Notes: generated by a model from the letters alone, not told the origin. A stretch of 7,333 nt of DNA from Planctomycetota bacterium (GCA_030637065.1 DAOVVQ010000193.1:1-7333); one strand, 5' to 3'. Positions 1 through 6,646 are shown, counted from the first letter of the stretch. Program-made: numbers and translations.

Positions 1-290
1 ACATAACGCCACCAGCCGCGATACTGCTCAAACCGAGCAAAACTCACCAGCTTGATCGGAAGCGATATCAATAAAAGAAGAGGGTACTGGTAGATAAGCC
101 ACTTACGCAACAACTGCATGTTAAAGGCAAACAAAAACGCCAGCATCAGCGCCGCCGCAAAACAGGCAATATGAGCAAAGACAATGAGCAAACGGCGATA
201 CTGCAAAATACCCTCCAGTATCAGCGGCTGCTTTTCGCCACCTGCATTTTCAGCGATCTCGGCCCTGTTACCGGCATCAAAATCGGACAT
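1..290 (-). CDS. Membrane-anchored nucleotide-sugar dehydratase/epimerase, CapD/WbpM type, N-terminal part only
   Basis: The 5' end of a gene that runs off the left edge; 96 complete codons are visible. The start ATG is at 290-288, with GGAG about 10 bases upstream. The product opens with about 30 mostly polar residues, then a hydrophobic helix at about residues 34-56 and a second at about 65-82, followed by FARFEQYRGWWRYV. A pair of membrane helices ending in a F..YRG.WRYV-like motif is typical of the membrane region of CapD/WbpM proteins. These carry a cytoplasmic NAD(P)-binding SDR domain that converts UDP-GlcNAc or similar sugars for capsule, O-antigen or exopolysaccharide synthesis. The SDR domain lies outside the window, so the reaction and sugar specificity cannot be judged. 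It lies 74 bases downstream of the membrane-protein gene with no terminator between, so co-transcription is likely. The family call rests on a short stretch. Confidence 0.72.
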   Translation of the reverse strand, partial: MSDFDAGNRAEIAENAGGEKQPLILEGILQYRRLLIVFAHIACFAAALMLAFLFAFNMQLLRKWLIYQYPLLLLISLPIKLVSFARFEQYRGWWRY

Positions 291-364
291 GTCCCAAATA
301 CTCCACAATCAGCAATGATATCCACTGTAAGATACTGATACCATAACAGTTACGCGAGCTCCTG

Positions 365-1693
365 TCAACCGGCATCCTGCTCTTCGCCGACCGGCCCGGG
401 ACATATCTCACCGAGCAGAGTGTATACATTACTCACCGCAACACCATCAGCCTTCTTACGCACAAGGGAGTAGATGATCGTATTCGCACAGAAATAGAAA
501 CTTATCACAAAGGCCGTCAACATACCTATCACTACCAACACCGTCAAATGGATAAGAAAAGACGAAATGCCCTCGGAAAAATTCGCCGGTCCGTGAGCAG
601 AAGCAAGCAGATTCAAAAACTCCGGCCTGGCCCAGATCCGGCCAAGTTTGCTAACCCCAGCCGAATCATGAAAAACACCCAACTCCAAAAGTGAATATGT
701 GACAATCAAAACCATAAAAACAAAGAATCGTATGATCAAATACGAAACCGTCCCCAAACCGGCCGCCACAAGGCCATAAAAAACCATCCACCAGGGCTCG
801 CTGAAAACATAAGTAAAGGACCGGCTGATAGCATCAAAACCGTCCGAACCCTCATACGCGATCGCAGGAAAGATCAGACCTATCCCCGCAACCAGACCGA
901 CCAGTATCAACGTGATCAAAGCCCCCAACAATAACGCTGCACCAAGGCCAACACCGATAACCAACTCGCCCACAAACGGAATATTGCCCGCAAGCCCGAG
1001 CAGATAAACCATAACCGCCAACGCAAGCATCATCCCAATCAGTATCAGCGGAGCAACGACCAGACCGCCGGCCTTTCCCACGCTAAACCGCAACGCCTGA
1101 CGTATGCCAAGCTTATCACCGCTGGCATATTCCAGCGCAGCACACCTGCAAACAGCTCCGCCCGTAAAACAGATGATCGCACCGGAAAGCACGAAAAAAA
1201 TAAAACTGTAAACAAAATGAAATTTGACCGCCCAACAAAGGGCCTTTACGCAAAGCCATGCACTTGCCGACACCTTCAGGACATCGAGCCGCAGAAGCGA
1301 AACCACCGCAAAATTAAATCTCGCCGAGGCAAAATCCCATAAAGTTGAAAACACACCCTGGCGACCCTTACCACCCCCCTCGTCGCTACCCAAAGCATAC
1401 CTGTCAATATACGCAGGCAACCGATCCGGCGAAGCGATGTAGACATCCAACTCCGTCGCGTCGGCGAAAACTTCACCCGTACAAACACCCCCACCGGCTA
1501 TCGACTGAGCATCGGGATTGATAACAACCGTCGTCGTACAAACATCCATCGTCCAGCCGACAAAAAAAATAGCTGACACCGCCAAAAAACCGAGCACCAG
1601 CTTCGTCGGACCAACCGCCATCCGAAAACACTGAACCAACCGGGTAAATTCCAGACTGCTCAGCACCTCTCGCAATTGTATGTCATCCGTCAT
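365..1693 (-). CDS. Unassigned multi-pass membrane protein (442 aa)
   Basis: I do not recognise a named family. The ATG at 1693 is chosen over in-frame starts up to 1735 because GGGAGG lies 7 bases upstream of it. Residues 1-30 are polar or amphipathic and helix 1 is at about 31-48. A large soluble segment (about 50-155), probably extracytoplasmic, contains two cysteines (about 52 and 71) and a Gly-rich turn. Hydrophobic segments follow at about 158-182, 209-234, 242-276 (possibly two passes), 302-335 and 377-410, with a short polar tail. Between them, FPAIAYEGSDGFDAISRSF followed by WW resembles the element before a transmembrane helix in DUF975-like and glycerophosphodiesterase membrane-domain proteins, which often have unknown roles in membrane homeostasis. 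That resemblance is an impression from the pattern only. No catalytic motif is visible. The gene sits between yacG and a polysaccharide gene. Confidence 0.85.
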   Translation of the reverse strand: MTDDIQLREVLSSLEFTRLVQCFRMAVGPTKLVLGFLAVSAIFFVGWTMDVCTTTVVINPDAQSIAGGGVCTGEVFADATELDVYIASPDRLPAYIDRYALGSDEGGGKGRQGVFSTLWDFASARFNFAVVSLLRLDVLKVSASAWLCVKALCWAVKFHFVYSFIFFVLSGAIICFTGGAVCRCAALEYASGDKLGIRQALRFSVGKAGGLVVAPLILIGMMLALAVMVYLLGLAGNIPFVGELVIGVGLGAALLLGALITLILVGLVAGIGLIFPAIAYEGSDGFDAISRSFTYVFSEPWWMVFYGLVAAGLGTVSYLIIRFFVFMVLIVTYSLLELGVFHDSAGVSKLGRIWARPEFLNLLASAHGPANFSEGISSFLIHLTVLVVIGMLTAFVISFYFCANTIIYSLVRKKADGVAVSNVYTLLGEICPGPVGEEQDAG

Positions 1694-1699
1694 ATTCAA

Positions 1700-1706
1700 A
1701 CCTCCC
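1700..1706 (-). promoter_or_regulatory. Strong Shine-Dalgarno fixing the start at 1693
   Basis: The minus strand reads GGGAGGT here, with seven bases between GGAGG and the ATG at 1693. Upstream in-frame ATG or GTG codons, up to 1735, have no comparable site. This sets the N-terminus of the membrane protein at MTDDIQLREV. Confidence 0.85.
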
Positions 1707-1744
1707 ATGACCGGCAGCAAACACCTTGAAACCATTGTTCATTC

Positions 1745-1773
1745 ATCATATCGGCCATTAACCGCGGCTGCAA
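1745..1773 (-). promoter_or_regulatory. Candidate sigma70-type promoter for the membrane-protein gene
   Basis: On the minus strand, TTGCAG (1773-1768, 3 of 6 to consensus) is followed after exactly 17 bases by TATGAT (1750-1745, 5 of 6). The start of transcription would fall near 1738, giving a leader of about 45 bases before the ATG at 1693. The site lies in the 119-base gap after yacG. The -35 match is weak, so read-through from yacG remains possible. Confidence 0.35.
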
Positions 1774-1812
1774 CAAAAAACAATTCTCCCCCTGACGGCT
1801 GTCCCTATCGCT

Positions 1813-2022
1813 CTAATCGTCCTCAATATCGCCACCCTGCTGCTCGCCCTCGACGGCCTCGATGCGATACATGGCATCGAGCCATCCGCCGACATCAACC
1901 CATTTGCACCGCTCAGAGCAAAAAGGAAAAAAATCGACCAAACCGGCCCCATCGGACACACCCTCACCCGACTGCCGCCGCAACAATACCGCCCGCCCGC
2001 ATATCGGACATTTATATCCCAT
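1813..2022 (-). CDS. yacG: YacG-type zinc-binding protein, possible DNA gyrase inhibitor (69 aa)
   Basis: A small zinc protein of the YacG family; the E. coli member binds GyrB and inhibits gyrase. The four zinc ligands are visible as C5-x2-C8 (KCPICGR) and C35-x3-C39 in FFPFCSERCKWVDVGGWLD. That second block matches the family signature closely (PFCSxRC.x.D.G.W), followed by MYRI and an acidic tail (GEQQGGDIEDD), as in E. coli. The spacing between the cysteine pairs is 26 residues, against about 15 in E. coli YacG, so there is a polar, Gly-rich insertion. The ATG at 2022 is preferred because it places KCPICG right at the N-terminus, as in the family. The frame is open further upstream (TTG at 2151, GTG at 1932+ codons upstream near 2061), but a start at 2151 would put a terminator hairpin inside the gene. 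The Shine-Dalgarno is weak. The gyrase role is inferred from the family. Confidence 0.88.
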   Translation of the reverse strand: MGYKCPICGRAVLLRRQSGEGVSDGAGLVDFFPFCSERCKWVDVGGWLDAMYRIEAVEGEQQGGDIEDD

Positions 2023-2063
2023 TCCATCCGCCAAATCTGCCTGTCCGTCAGCCCGATACACAT

Positions 2064-2098
2064 AAAAAAAGCCCGTCGCTCGCTCCTCGCAGACGGGC
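2064..2098 (-). terminator. Rho-independent terminator after the dksA-like gene
   Basis: On the minus strand, GCCCGTC (2098-2092) pairs perfectly with GACGGGC (2077-2071) around a 14-base loop that can itself close by two more G-C pairs. Seven consecutive T residues follow (2070-2064). This is a textbook intrinsic terminator on the minus strand only. It lies 88 bases after the stop codon of the dksA-like gene and 41 bases before the yacG ATG. Confidence 0.88.
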
Positions 2099-2101
2099 CT
2101 T

Positions 2102-2110
2102 ATTATCACA
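2102..2110 (-). promoter_or_regulatory. Possible extended -10 promoter for yacG, overlapping the terminator
   Basis: The minus strand reads TGTGATAAT: a TGn extension before GATAAT (5 of 6 to TATAAT). A -35 element 17 bases upstream would be T-rich and poor. Transcription would start near 2095, inside the first arm of the terminator stem, so the new transcript could not form the full hairpin. No other promoter is obvious between the terminator and yacG. This is a pattern-based suggestion only. Confidence 0.25.
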
Positions 2111-2185
2111 AAACTCCTGTCCAAAAAACCTTTACCCAGCCGAACCTCCAACCGACCGTCCCAACCTCCGGCGCCGACACACTAC

Positions 2186-2941
2186 CTAATCGCCATCGGC
2201 ATCCTCAGCCTCTTCCGCCTCCGGCTCGTCGTACAACTCCTCACCCTCGATCACAAGCCCATTCTCGACCATGGTCGCATACTCTATACAATAACGGGCC
2301 CACGGCTTGGCCCTGAGCCTCGGCCTGGCAATGACATCGCCGGTCCCCTGGCATATACCATAACTGCCGTCGGCGATACGCTTGAGTGCCTCACTGATCT
2401 CACCCAACATTCGCCGCTCACCGTCCATCAAGCCCAACATGAATTCCTGCTCGAAATTATCGCTGCCAATATCAGCCATGTGAATAGGCATACTGGAAAG
2501 ATCGCCCGAAGCATCGAGCCGCGACTTCTTGAGCGCCTCATTTTCAATAGTATTAACGTCACCGATAAGCTCCCGTCGTTTCTCCAAAAGCATATCCTTG
2601 AACACCTCGACCTCTGCGGCTGACAGACGTTTCTCCGTCCGCTTTTTGGGAGCCTTGCGCTGGACAGTCGCCACAACCTTGCTCCTGGCCACCGACCGCT
2701 TCTTCGTGGCCTTCTTCGCAGCCTTTTTAGTGGTCTTTTTAGTGGTCTTCTTGGTGGCCTTCTTGGTAACCTTTTTGGTAACCTTCTTCTTGGTAACCTT
2801 CTTCGTGGCCTTCTTGGCAGCCTTTTTGGTGCTTTTCTTCGTCTTTTTCTTCACAGCCGCCTTCTTAGTCTTCGCCTTCGTGGCCGCAGACTTTTTGGTC
2901 GCAGTCTTCTTCTTTGTTGCCTTTTTTACCTTCTTTGCCAC
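2186..2941 (-). CDS. DksA/TraR-family transcription factor with a long Lys/Ala-rich histone-H1-like N-terminal tail (251 aa)
   Basis: The start is GTG at 2941 with AAAGG 10 bases upstream; no Met codon occurs before residue 117, so the tail is part of the product if this start is right. Residues 1 to about 85 are almost entirely Lys, Ala, Thr and Val in KKATKK/KKVTKK-type repeats, like histone H1 tails. Residues about 105-235 form a DksA/TraR domain: a long helical region (VFKDMLLEKRRELIGDVNTI), a tip loop (MADIGSDNFEQEF), a return helix (ERRMLGEISEALKRIADG) and the finger YGICQGTGDVIARPRLRAKPWARYCIEYA. DksA binds the secondary channel of RNA polymerase and works with ppGpp. Here the four-cysteine site is reduced to C197-x2-T-x17-C218-x2-Y, and only one tip aspartate (D157) aligns readily. 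The C-terminus is acidic. The tail probably binds DNA or RNA; this is inferred from charge. It is a single gene with its own candidate promoter and terminator. A chromatin-like role is an alternative to a ppGpp-linked one. Confidence 0.88.
   Translation of the reverse strand: MAKKVKKATKKKTATKKSAATKAKTKKAAVKKKTKKSTKKAAKKATKKVTKKKVTKKVTKKATKKTTKKTTKKAAKKATKKRSVARSKVVATVQRKAPKKRTEKRLSAAEVEVFKDMLLEKRRELIGDVNTIENEALKKSRLDASGDLSSMPIHMADIGSDNFEQEFMLGLMDGERRMLGEISEALKRIADGSYGICQGTGDVIARPRLRAKPWARYCIEYATMVENGLVIEGEELYDEPEAEEAEDADGD
2687..2941 (-). repeat. Lys-codon-rich degenerate tandem repeat encoding the basic tail
   Basis: On the plus strand this reads as iterated TTCTTGGTAACC, TTTTTGGTAACC and TTCTTCGTGGCC units, encoding KKVTKK and KKATKK blocks. 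The unit is about 12 bases (four codons) and drifts in sequence. The clearest copies lie at about 2725-2830. Such arrays can expand or contract by slippage in multiples of three, changing tail length without breaking the frame. Confidence 0.8.
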
Positions 2942-3187
2942 TTGTTGAACGCCTTTCTGTTGTCCTTTTATCGGTCAAATTCGGGCCGCCCTGCACCATC
3001 GCAGATAATTAAACTTCGTATTCTACCTTATCGGACCTCAACTTGAAAAGCAAAATATGCCGCCATGAAAAATTTATCTTCGCCAGCCCAAACCAATCGT
3101 AACCTCAGTTGCGAACAGCACTTATGGCTTTTGCCGCACTAACCCCCAAGCAAGACCGCCCCAGCGTCAAAAACCGCCATCCCCCCG
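2942..3187. other. Intergenic region between mutL and the dksA-like gene
   Basis: These 246 bases contain no credible gene. A 25-codon plus-strand frame from 3065 has no coding character. No clear terminator follows mutL: the sequence after its stop is G-rich with a short T run (GGCGGTTTTTGACGC) but no convincing stem before it. A candidate dksA promoter lies at 3020-3049. I see nothing else I can name. Confidence 0.6.
3020..3049 (-). promoter_or_regulatory. Candidate sigma70-type promoter for the dksA-like gene
   Basis: On the minus strand, TTTTCA (3049-3044, 4 of 6 to TTGACA) is followed after 18 bases by TAGAAT (3025-3020, 5 of 6 to TATAAT). Transcription would start near 3013, leaving a leader of about 72 bases before the GTG at 2941. 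Placement and spacing are good, but the match is moderate. Confidence 0.4.
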
Positions 3188-5032
3188 TCAGGTCCTCTTG
3201 AACTGCTTTTCCAACTCGGCGATCGTAAACTTTATCGTGGTAGGTCGCCCGTGAGGGCACCGGCCAGCCCGCTGAACAGCCTCCCGATCAGCCAGCAACT
3301 GCTGCATCTCACTTACCGAAAGCGACTGACCCGCCTTTATCGCCGCCTTGCACGCAGCCATATCCAAAACCTCATGCAACAACCGCTCGGCATCAAGGTC
3401 AAAGCTCTTGTCGCAAAGAACGTCAAGCAGATCCCGCACAAACTCAAGGGCCACGATCCTGCCCGGAAGAATGGGAAACGACTGGATCGCCACCGTCTTC
3501 GGACCAAAAGGCTCCAACTCGATACCCAGCTTATCCAACAACTCCCGATTGCTCTTAACCGCGTCATTCTCCGCGTCGGTAACATCGAACGTTTCCGGTA
3601 TCAAAAGCCGCTGCGACGGCAGATTGCCATCGGATATCTTCCGGCACAGATCCTCATAGATCACACGCTCGTGCAGTGCATGTTGATCGATGATCACAAA
3701 ACCGTCATCAGTCTGCGCAACGATATAGCTGTCATGCAACTGTATCAGCCTCGCCGAAACGTCCATCCCGCTGGGATCGAATCCCTCCGCCGCCGACCCG
3801 CCCTGCTCACCACCCTGCGCCGGAGAACCGGACCCAAAATCCTTCCCAGCCGAATAACCACCCCCTCGCCCGGAACCGGAAAACTTAAACTGCTGCTGCG
3901 GACCCGACCCCGGCTTGTGATCGCTGAAGAACCGGGCCATCGCATCGGCGATCCTCTCGCGTCGGGCATGGTCTTCCGTACCGATCAGCCCATCTTCCGC
4001 CAGACTCGCCGAAGGAGACGGCAGCCTGGCGCCGACATGCTGGTCGCTGCTGAGCAGCTTTTCACGCATCACCGCCAGAACCTGCGAATGAACCAGGTTG
4101 GCATTCTCAAACCGAACCTCGATCTTCGTCGGATGAACGTTGACATCGAAAGCCTCCGGCGAAAGCTCCATGAATATAAACACCACCGGATATTTCGTCG
4201 GGTCGATCAGCCCCCGATAAGCCTCCTTAAGGGCATGACCGACAAATTTATCGCGAATAAAACGACCGTTCAAAAACGCATACTGAAACTTATTGCTGCC
4301 CCTGGTCCCGTTAGGCGTACCCATCAGGACATGGAGACGCATACCCTTTTCACGGCTCTGCGTCTCCATCAGATCGGCGGCGAGATCCTTGCTGAACAGT
4401 TGCCCGATACGCTCCCGCAGGCCCTGCCCCGCCATCAGCCGGTGCAACTGCCGCCCGTTATGTATCAGCGTCATATCCAGATCGCAATTGGCAAGCGCGA
4501 TCCGCGTAAAATGCTCGCTGATATGCGTCATCTCAGTATTGGCCGTGCGAAGAAACTTCCGCCTGCCCGGCAGCTTATAAAAAATATTCCGAACCTCGAT
4601 CGCAGTACCGCAATCGCTGCTGCAAGGCGTCACTTCCTCCCGCCGCCCGCAGTCTATCTCGATGCGATTGCCTTCGATGGAATCCGCCGTCCGACTGACG
4701 ACACTGACCATACTCACCGCGGCAATACTGGCAAGGGCTTCCCCCCGAAACCCCATCGTCGATATATTCATAAGGTCGTCGCTGGTCTTGATCTTGCTGG
4801 TAGCGTGCGGCTCGAAGGCAACACAAAGATCGCCGCCATCCATACCACAACCGTCGTCAACCACAGAAATGAGTTTGCGACCCCCGTCCTCGATAGTAAC
4901 AACGATCTTGCCCGCCCCGGAGTCGATACTGTTTTCCAGAAGCTCCTTGACCACGCTGGCTGGACGCTCGATCACCTCGCCAGCGGCGATCATGTTGATC
5001 ATATTATCATCGAGGACGACTATCTTTCCCAT
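3188..5032 (-). CDS. mutL: DNA mismatch repair protein MutL, endonuclease type (614 aa)
   Basis: MutL links mismatch recognition by MutS to strand incision and excision. The N-terminal GHKL ATPase is complete: KELLENSIDSGAG (about 29-41, catalytic E30 and Mg-binding N34), DDGCGM (59-64), HATSKI (76-81) and GFRGEAL (94-100). The second N-terminal subdomain carries DVNVHPTKIEVRF (296-308). A Gly/Ser/Gln-rich linker (about 335-420) leads to a C-terminal dimerisation domain. This holds the nicking motif DQHALHERVIYE (449-460, matching DQHA-x2-E-x4-E), ACKAAIK (560-566) and CPHGRP (592-597). QRLLIP (474-479) matches the QxLLxP sliding-clamp-binding motif. The protein should therefore nick DNA itself, as in bacteria without MutH. 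Length is normal. The ATG at 5032 has only a weak GAGAG site 4 bases upstream. It follows gpmI by 39 bases without a terminator or obvious promoter, so it is probably co-transcribed. Confidence 0.97.
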   Translation of the reverse strand: MGKIVVLDDNMINMIAAGEVIERPASVVKELLENSIDSGAGKIVVTIEDGGRKLISVVDDGCGMDGGDLCVAFEPHATSKIKTSDDLMNISTMGFRGEALASIAAVSMVSVVSRTADSIEGNRIEIDCGRREEVTPCSSDCGTAIEVRNIFYKLPGRRKFLRTANTEMTHISEHFTRIALANCDLDMTLIHNGRQLHRLMAGQGLRERIGQLFSKDLAADLMETQSREKGMRLHVLMGTPNGTRGSNKFQYAFLNGRFIRDKFVGHALKEAYRGLIDPTKYPVVFIFMELSPEAFDVNVHPTKIEVRFENANLVHSQVLAVMREKLLSSDQHVGARLPSPSASLAEDGLIGTEDHARRERIADAMARFFSDHKPGSGPQQQFKFSGSGRGGGYSAGKDFGSGSPAQGGEQGGSAAEGFDPSGMDVSARLIQLHDSYIVAQTDDGFVIIDQHALHERVIYEDLCRKISDGNLPSQRLLIPETFDVTDAENDAVKSNRELLDKLGIELEPFGPKTVAIQSFPILPGRIVALEFVRDLLDVLCDKSFDLDAERLLHEVLDMAACKAAIKAGQSLSVSEMQQLLADREAVQRAGRCPHGRPTTIKFTIAELEKQFKRT

Positions 5033-5044
5033 GTGCTCTCGCTC

Positions 5045-5070
5045 GGCGATCCCTGCGGTCCGCAGCCGCC
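5045..5070 (-). other. Small GC-rich stem-loop between gpmI and mutL
   Basis: CTGCGG and CCGCAG (5053-5065) form a perfect palindrome around one base, flanked by GGCG (5045-5048) and CGCC (5067-5070), which can also pair. No T tract follows on either strand, so it is not a canonical terminator. Lying in the 39-base gap just before mutL, it could affect mRNA stability or mutL translation; this is inference. Confidence 0.35.
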
Positions 5071-5071
5071 G

Positions 5072-6646
5072 CTAAATAAGCAAACTCTTACCCGTCATCT
5101 CTTCGGGTTTATCCAGACCCATCACATCGAGCAGCGTCGGCACAGCATCGGCAAGCCGGCCACCATCAGCCATCTTCCTGCCCTTGAAACGCTCGTCAAA
5201 CACGATCAGAGGAACATCGCCAACCGTATGGGCCGTATGCACCATATCATTTTGAGCATCCCACATCCGCTCGAAATTGCCGTGGTCAGCCAATATCACC
5301 GCCCCGCCGCCAAGCCCCTTGACCTTATCAAGTATCATACCAACGCACTCGTCTATCACCTCAGCGGCCTTGATCGCCGCATCCATCACACCCGTATGAC
5401 CGACCATATCAGGATTGGCAAAATTCATTATCACCACATCGAACAAACCCGAATCCAGCTTCTCTAAAACCACATCCCGAACCTCATACGCGCTCATCTC
5501 CGGCTGCATATCGTAAGTCTCGACCTTCGGCGAGGGCACGATCTGCCTCTGTTCACCCTCGAAGGGCTCCTCACGCCCGCCGTTAAAGAAAAATGTCACG
5601 TGGGCATACTTCTCCGTCTCGGCACACCGAAACTGCTTAAGCCCCAAATCGCTGAAATAACCCCCCGCAATATTCTTAAGCGCCTTTTGCCTCGGAAACG
5701 CCACCGGAGCAGGAATCGTCGAATCGTACTCGGTCATGCACACATAATGCACATCAGGCCGGGCCGACCGCTCAAATCCGTCAAAACTGTCGTCGTCGAC
5801 AAAGGCCCGAGTGATCTCACGGGGCCGGTCGCCGCGAAAATTAAAGAACACCACCGCATCGCCATCTTCGACGATCGCCCTGGGCCCGCCATCGCCGCCC
5901 GTAATGCACACAGGCTCGATAAACTCATCGGTCACCTCGCCCGCATAACTCGCCGCCATCGCCTCAGCCGCACTCCCCGCCGTATTACCCTTACCGGCTG
6001 TCAAGCAGTCATACGCCCTTTGCACACGCTCCCACCGGTTATCCCGATCCATCGCATAAAACCTGCCCGTTATCGACGCGACCTGCCCGATACCAGCCTC
6101 AGCCATCTTCTTTTCGATCTCCGCAAGATAGCCCGCCCCGCTGGTAGGAGGCGAATCCCGACCGTCCGTAAACGCATGAAGATAAACATCCTGCATATCG
6201 TTTTGCCTCGCCAGCTTGAGCAGCCCGTACAGATGCTTCAGAAGCGAATGAACGCCAACATCGCTGCACAAACCCATCAAATGCAGCTTACCGCCATTGC
6301 CCTTGGCAAACTCAACAGCCTTAAGAAGCTCGACATTCTCAAGAAACTCACCCTCACGAATCGAACGAGTGATCCTAACAGAATCCTGATAAACAACCCG
6401 CCCAGCCCCAATATTCTGATGCCCAACCTCGCTATTGCCCATAGTCCCATCCGGCAAACCAACATCCTCGCCGCTGGTATGGATCAAACAATGAGGATAT
6501 TCAGACATAAGCATATCGTCAACCGGAGTACAAGCCTGCCGAATAGCATTAAAACGATCCTCCCCGCGATCAGGATTGAACCCCCAACCATCACGAATGA
6601 TCATCAAATAAGGCCGATGTTCAAGTATTACAACCTCTTTTGCCAT
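5072..6646 (-). CDS. gpmI: 2,3-bisphosphoglycerate-independent phosphoglycerate mutase (524 aa)
   Basis: It interconverts 3- and 2-phosphoglycerate in glycolysis and gluconeogenesis, in the cytoplasm, using two Mn2+ ions and a phosphoserine intermediate. Visible motifs: RDGWG with metal ligand D19; GNSEVGH with catalytic S72; VGVHS with H133; FTDGRDSPP (159-167); GRFYAMDRDNRW (194-205); FFNFRGDRPREIT with R271 and R274; ETEKYAHVT with K346; SPKVETYD (372-379); NPDMVGHTG with metal ligands D413 and H417; ADHGN with D454 and H455; and TAHT with H473. All catalytic residues are present and the length is normal for the alkaline-phosphatase-superfamily enzyme. The usual LDGWG is IRDGWG here. The ATG at 6646 has AGGCGG 8 bases upstream. 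It is first in a probable gpmI-mutL transcript from the promoter at 6698-6726. Confidence 0.98.
   Translation of the reverse strand: MAKEVVILEHRPYLMIIRDGWGFNPDRGEDRFNAIRQACTPVDDMLMSEYPHCLIHTSGEDVGLPDGTMGNSEVGHQNIGAGRVVYQDSVRITRSIREGEFLENVELLKAVEFAKGNGGKLHLMGLCSDVGVHSLLKHLYGLLKLARQNDMQDVYLHAFTDGRDSPPTSGAGYLAEIEKKMAEAGIGQVASITGRFYAMDRDNRWERVQRAYDCLTAGKGNTAGSAAEAMAASYAGEVTDEFIEPVCITGGDGGPRAIVEDGDAVVFFNFRGDRPREITRAFVDDDSFDGFERSARPDVHYVCMTEYDSTIPAPVAFPRQKALKNIAGGYFSDLGLKQFRCAETEKYAHVTFFFNGGREEPFEGEQRQIVPSPKVETYDMQPEMSAYEVRDVVLEKLDSGLFDVVIMNFANPDMVGHTGVMDAAIKAAEVIDECVGMILDKVKGLGGGAVILADHGNFERMWDAQNDMVHTAHTVGDVPLIVFDERFKGRKMADGGRLADAVPTLLDVMGLDKPEEMTGKSLLI

Noticed and set aside
1813..2151. A longer yacG starting at a TTG at 2151 (112 residues)
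   Set aside because: The extra 43 residues would be encoded across a strong intrinsic terminator and have no family similarity; the ATG at 2022 places the first zinc pair where YacG normally has it.
1680..2189. A 169-codon plus-strand open frame over yacG and its flanks
   Set aside because: Very rich in Pro, Arg, His and Thr, opposite yacG and across a minus-strand terminator; no family signature.
2529..2948. A 139-codon plus-strand frame with a long Phe/Val/Ala stretch resembling membrane helices
   Set aside because: It is the exact antisense reading of the Lys/Ala-rich dksA tail: Lys codons read backwards give Phe and Leu. The apparent membrane protein is an artefact.
3065..3142. A 25-codon plus-strand frame in the mutL-dksA gap
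   Set aside because: No ribosome site or promoter, no coding character, and the chance of such a short frame is high.
3251..5467. A 738-codon open frame on the plus strand, antisense to mutL and the 3' part of gpmI
   Set aside because: It spans two well-supported genes on the other strand. The product is rich in Arg, His, Ile and Pro without domains or motifs, and it arises from codon bias of the real genes. Length alone is not evidence.
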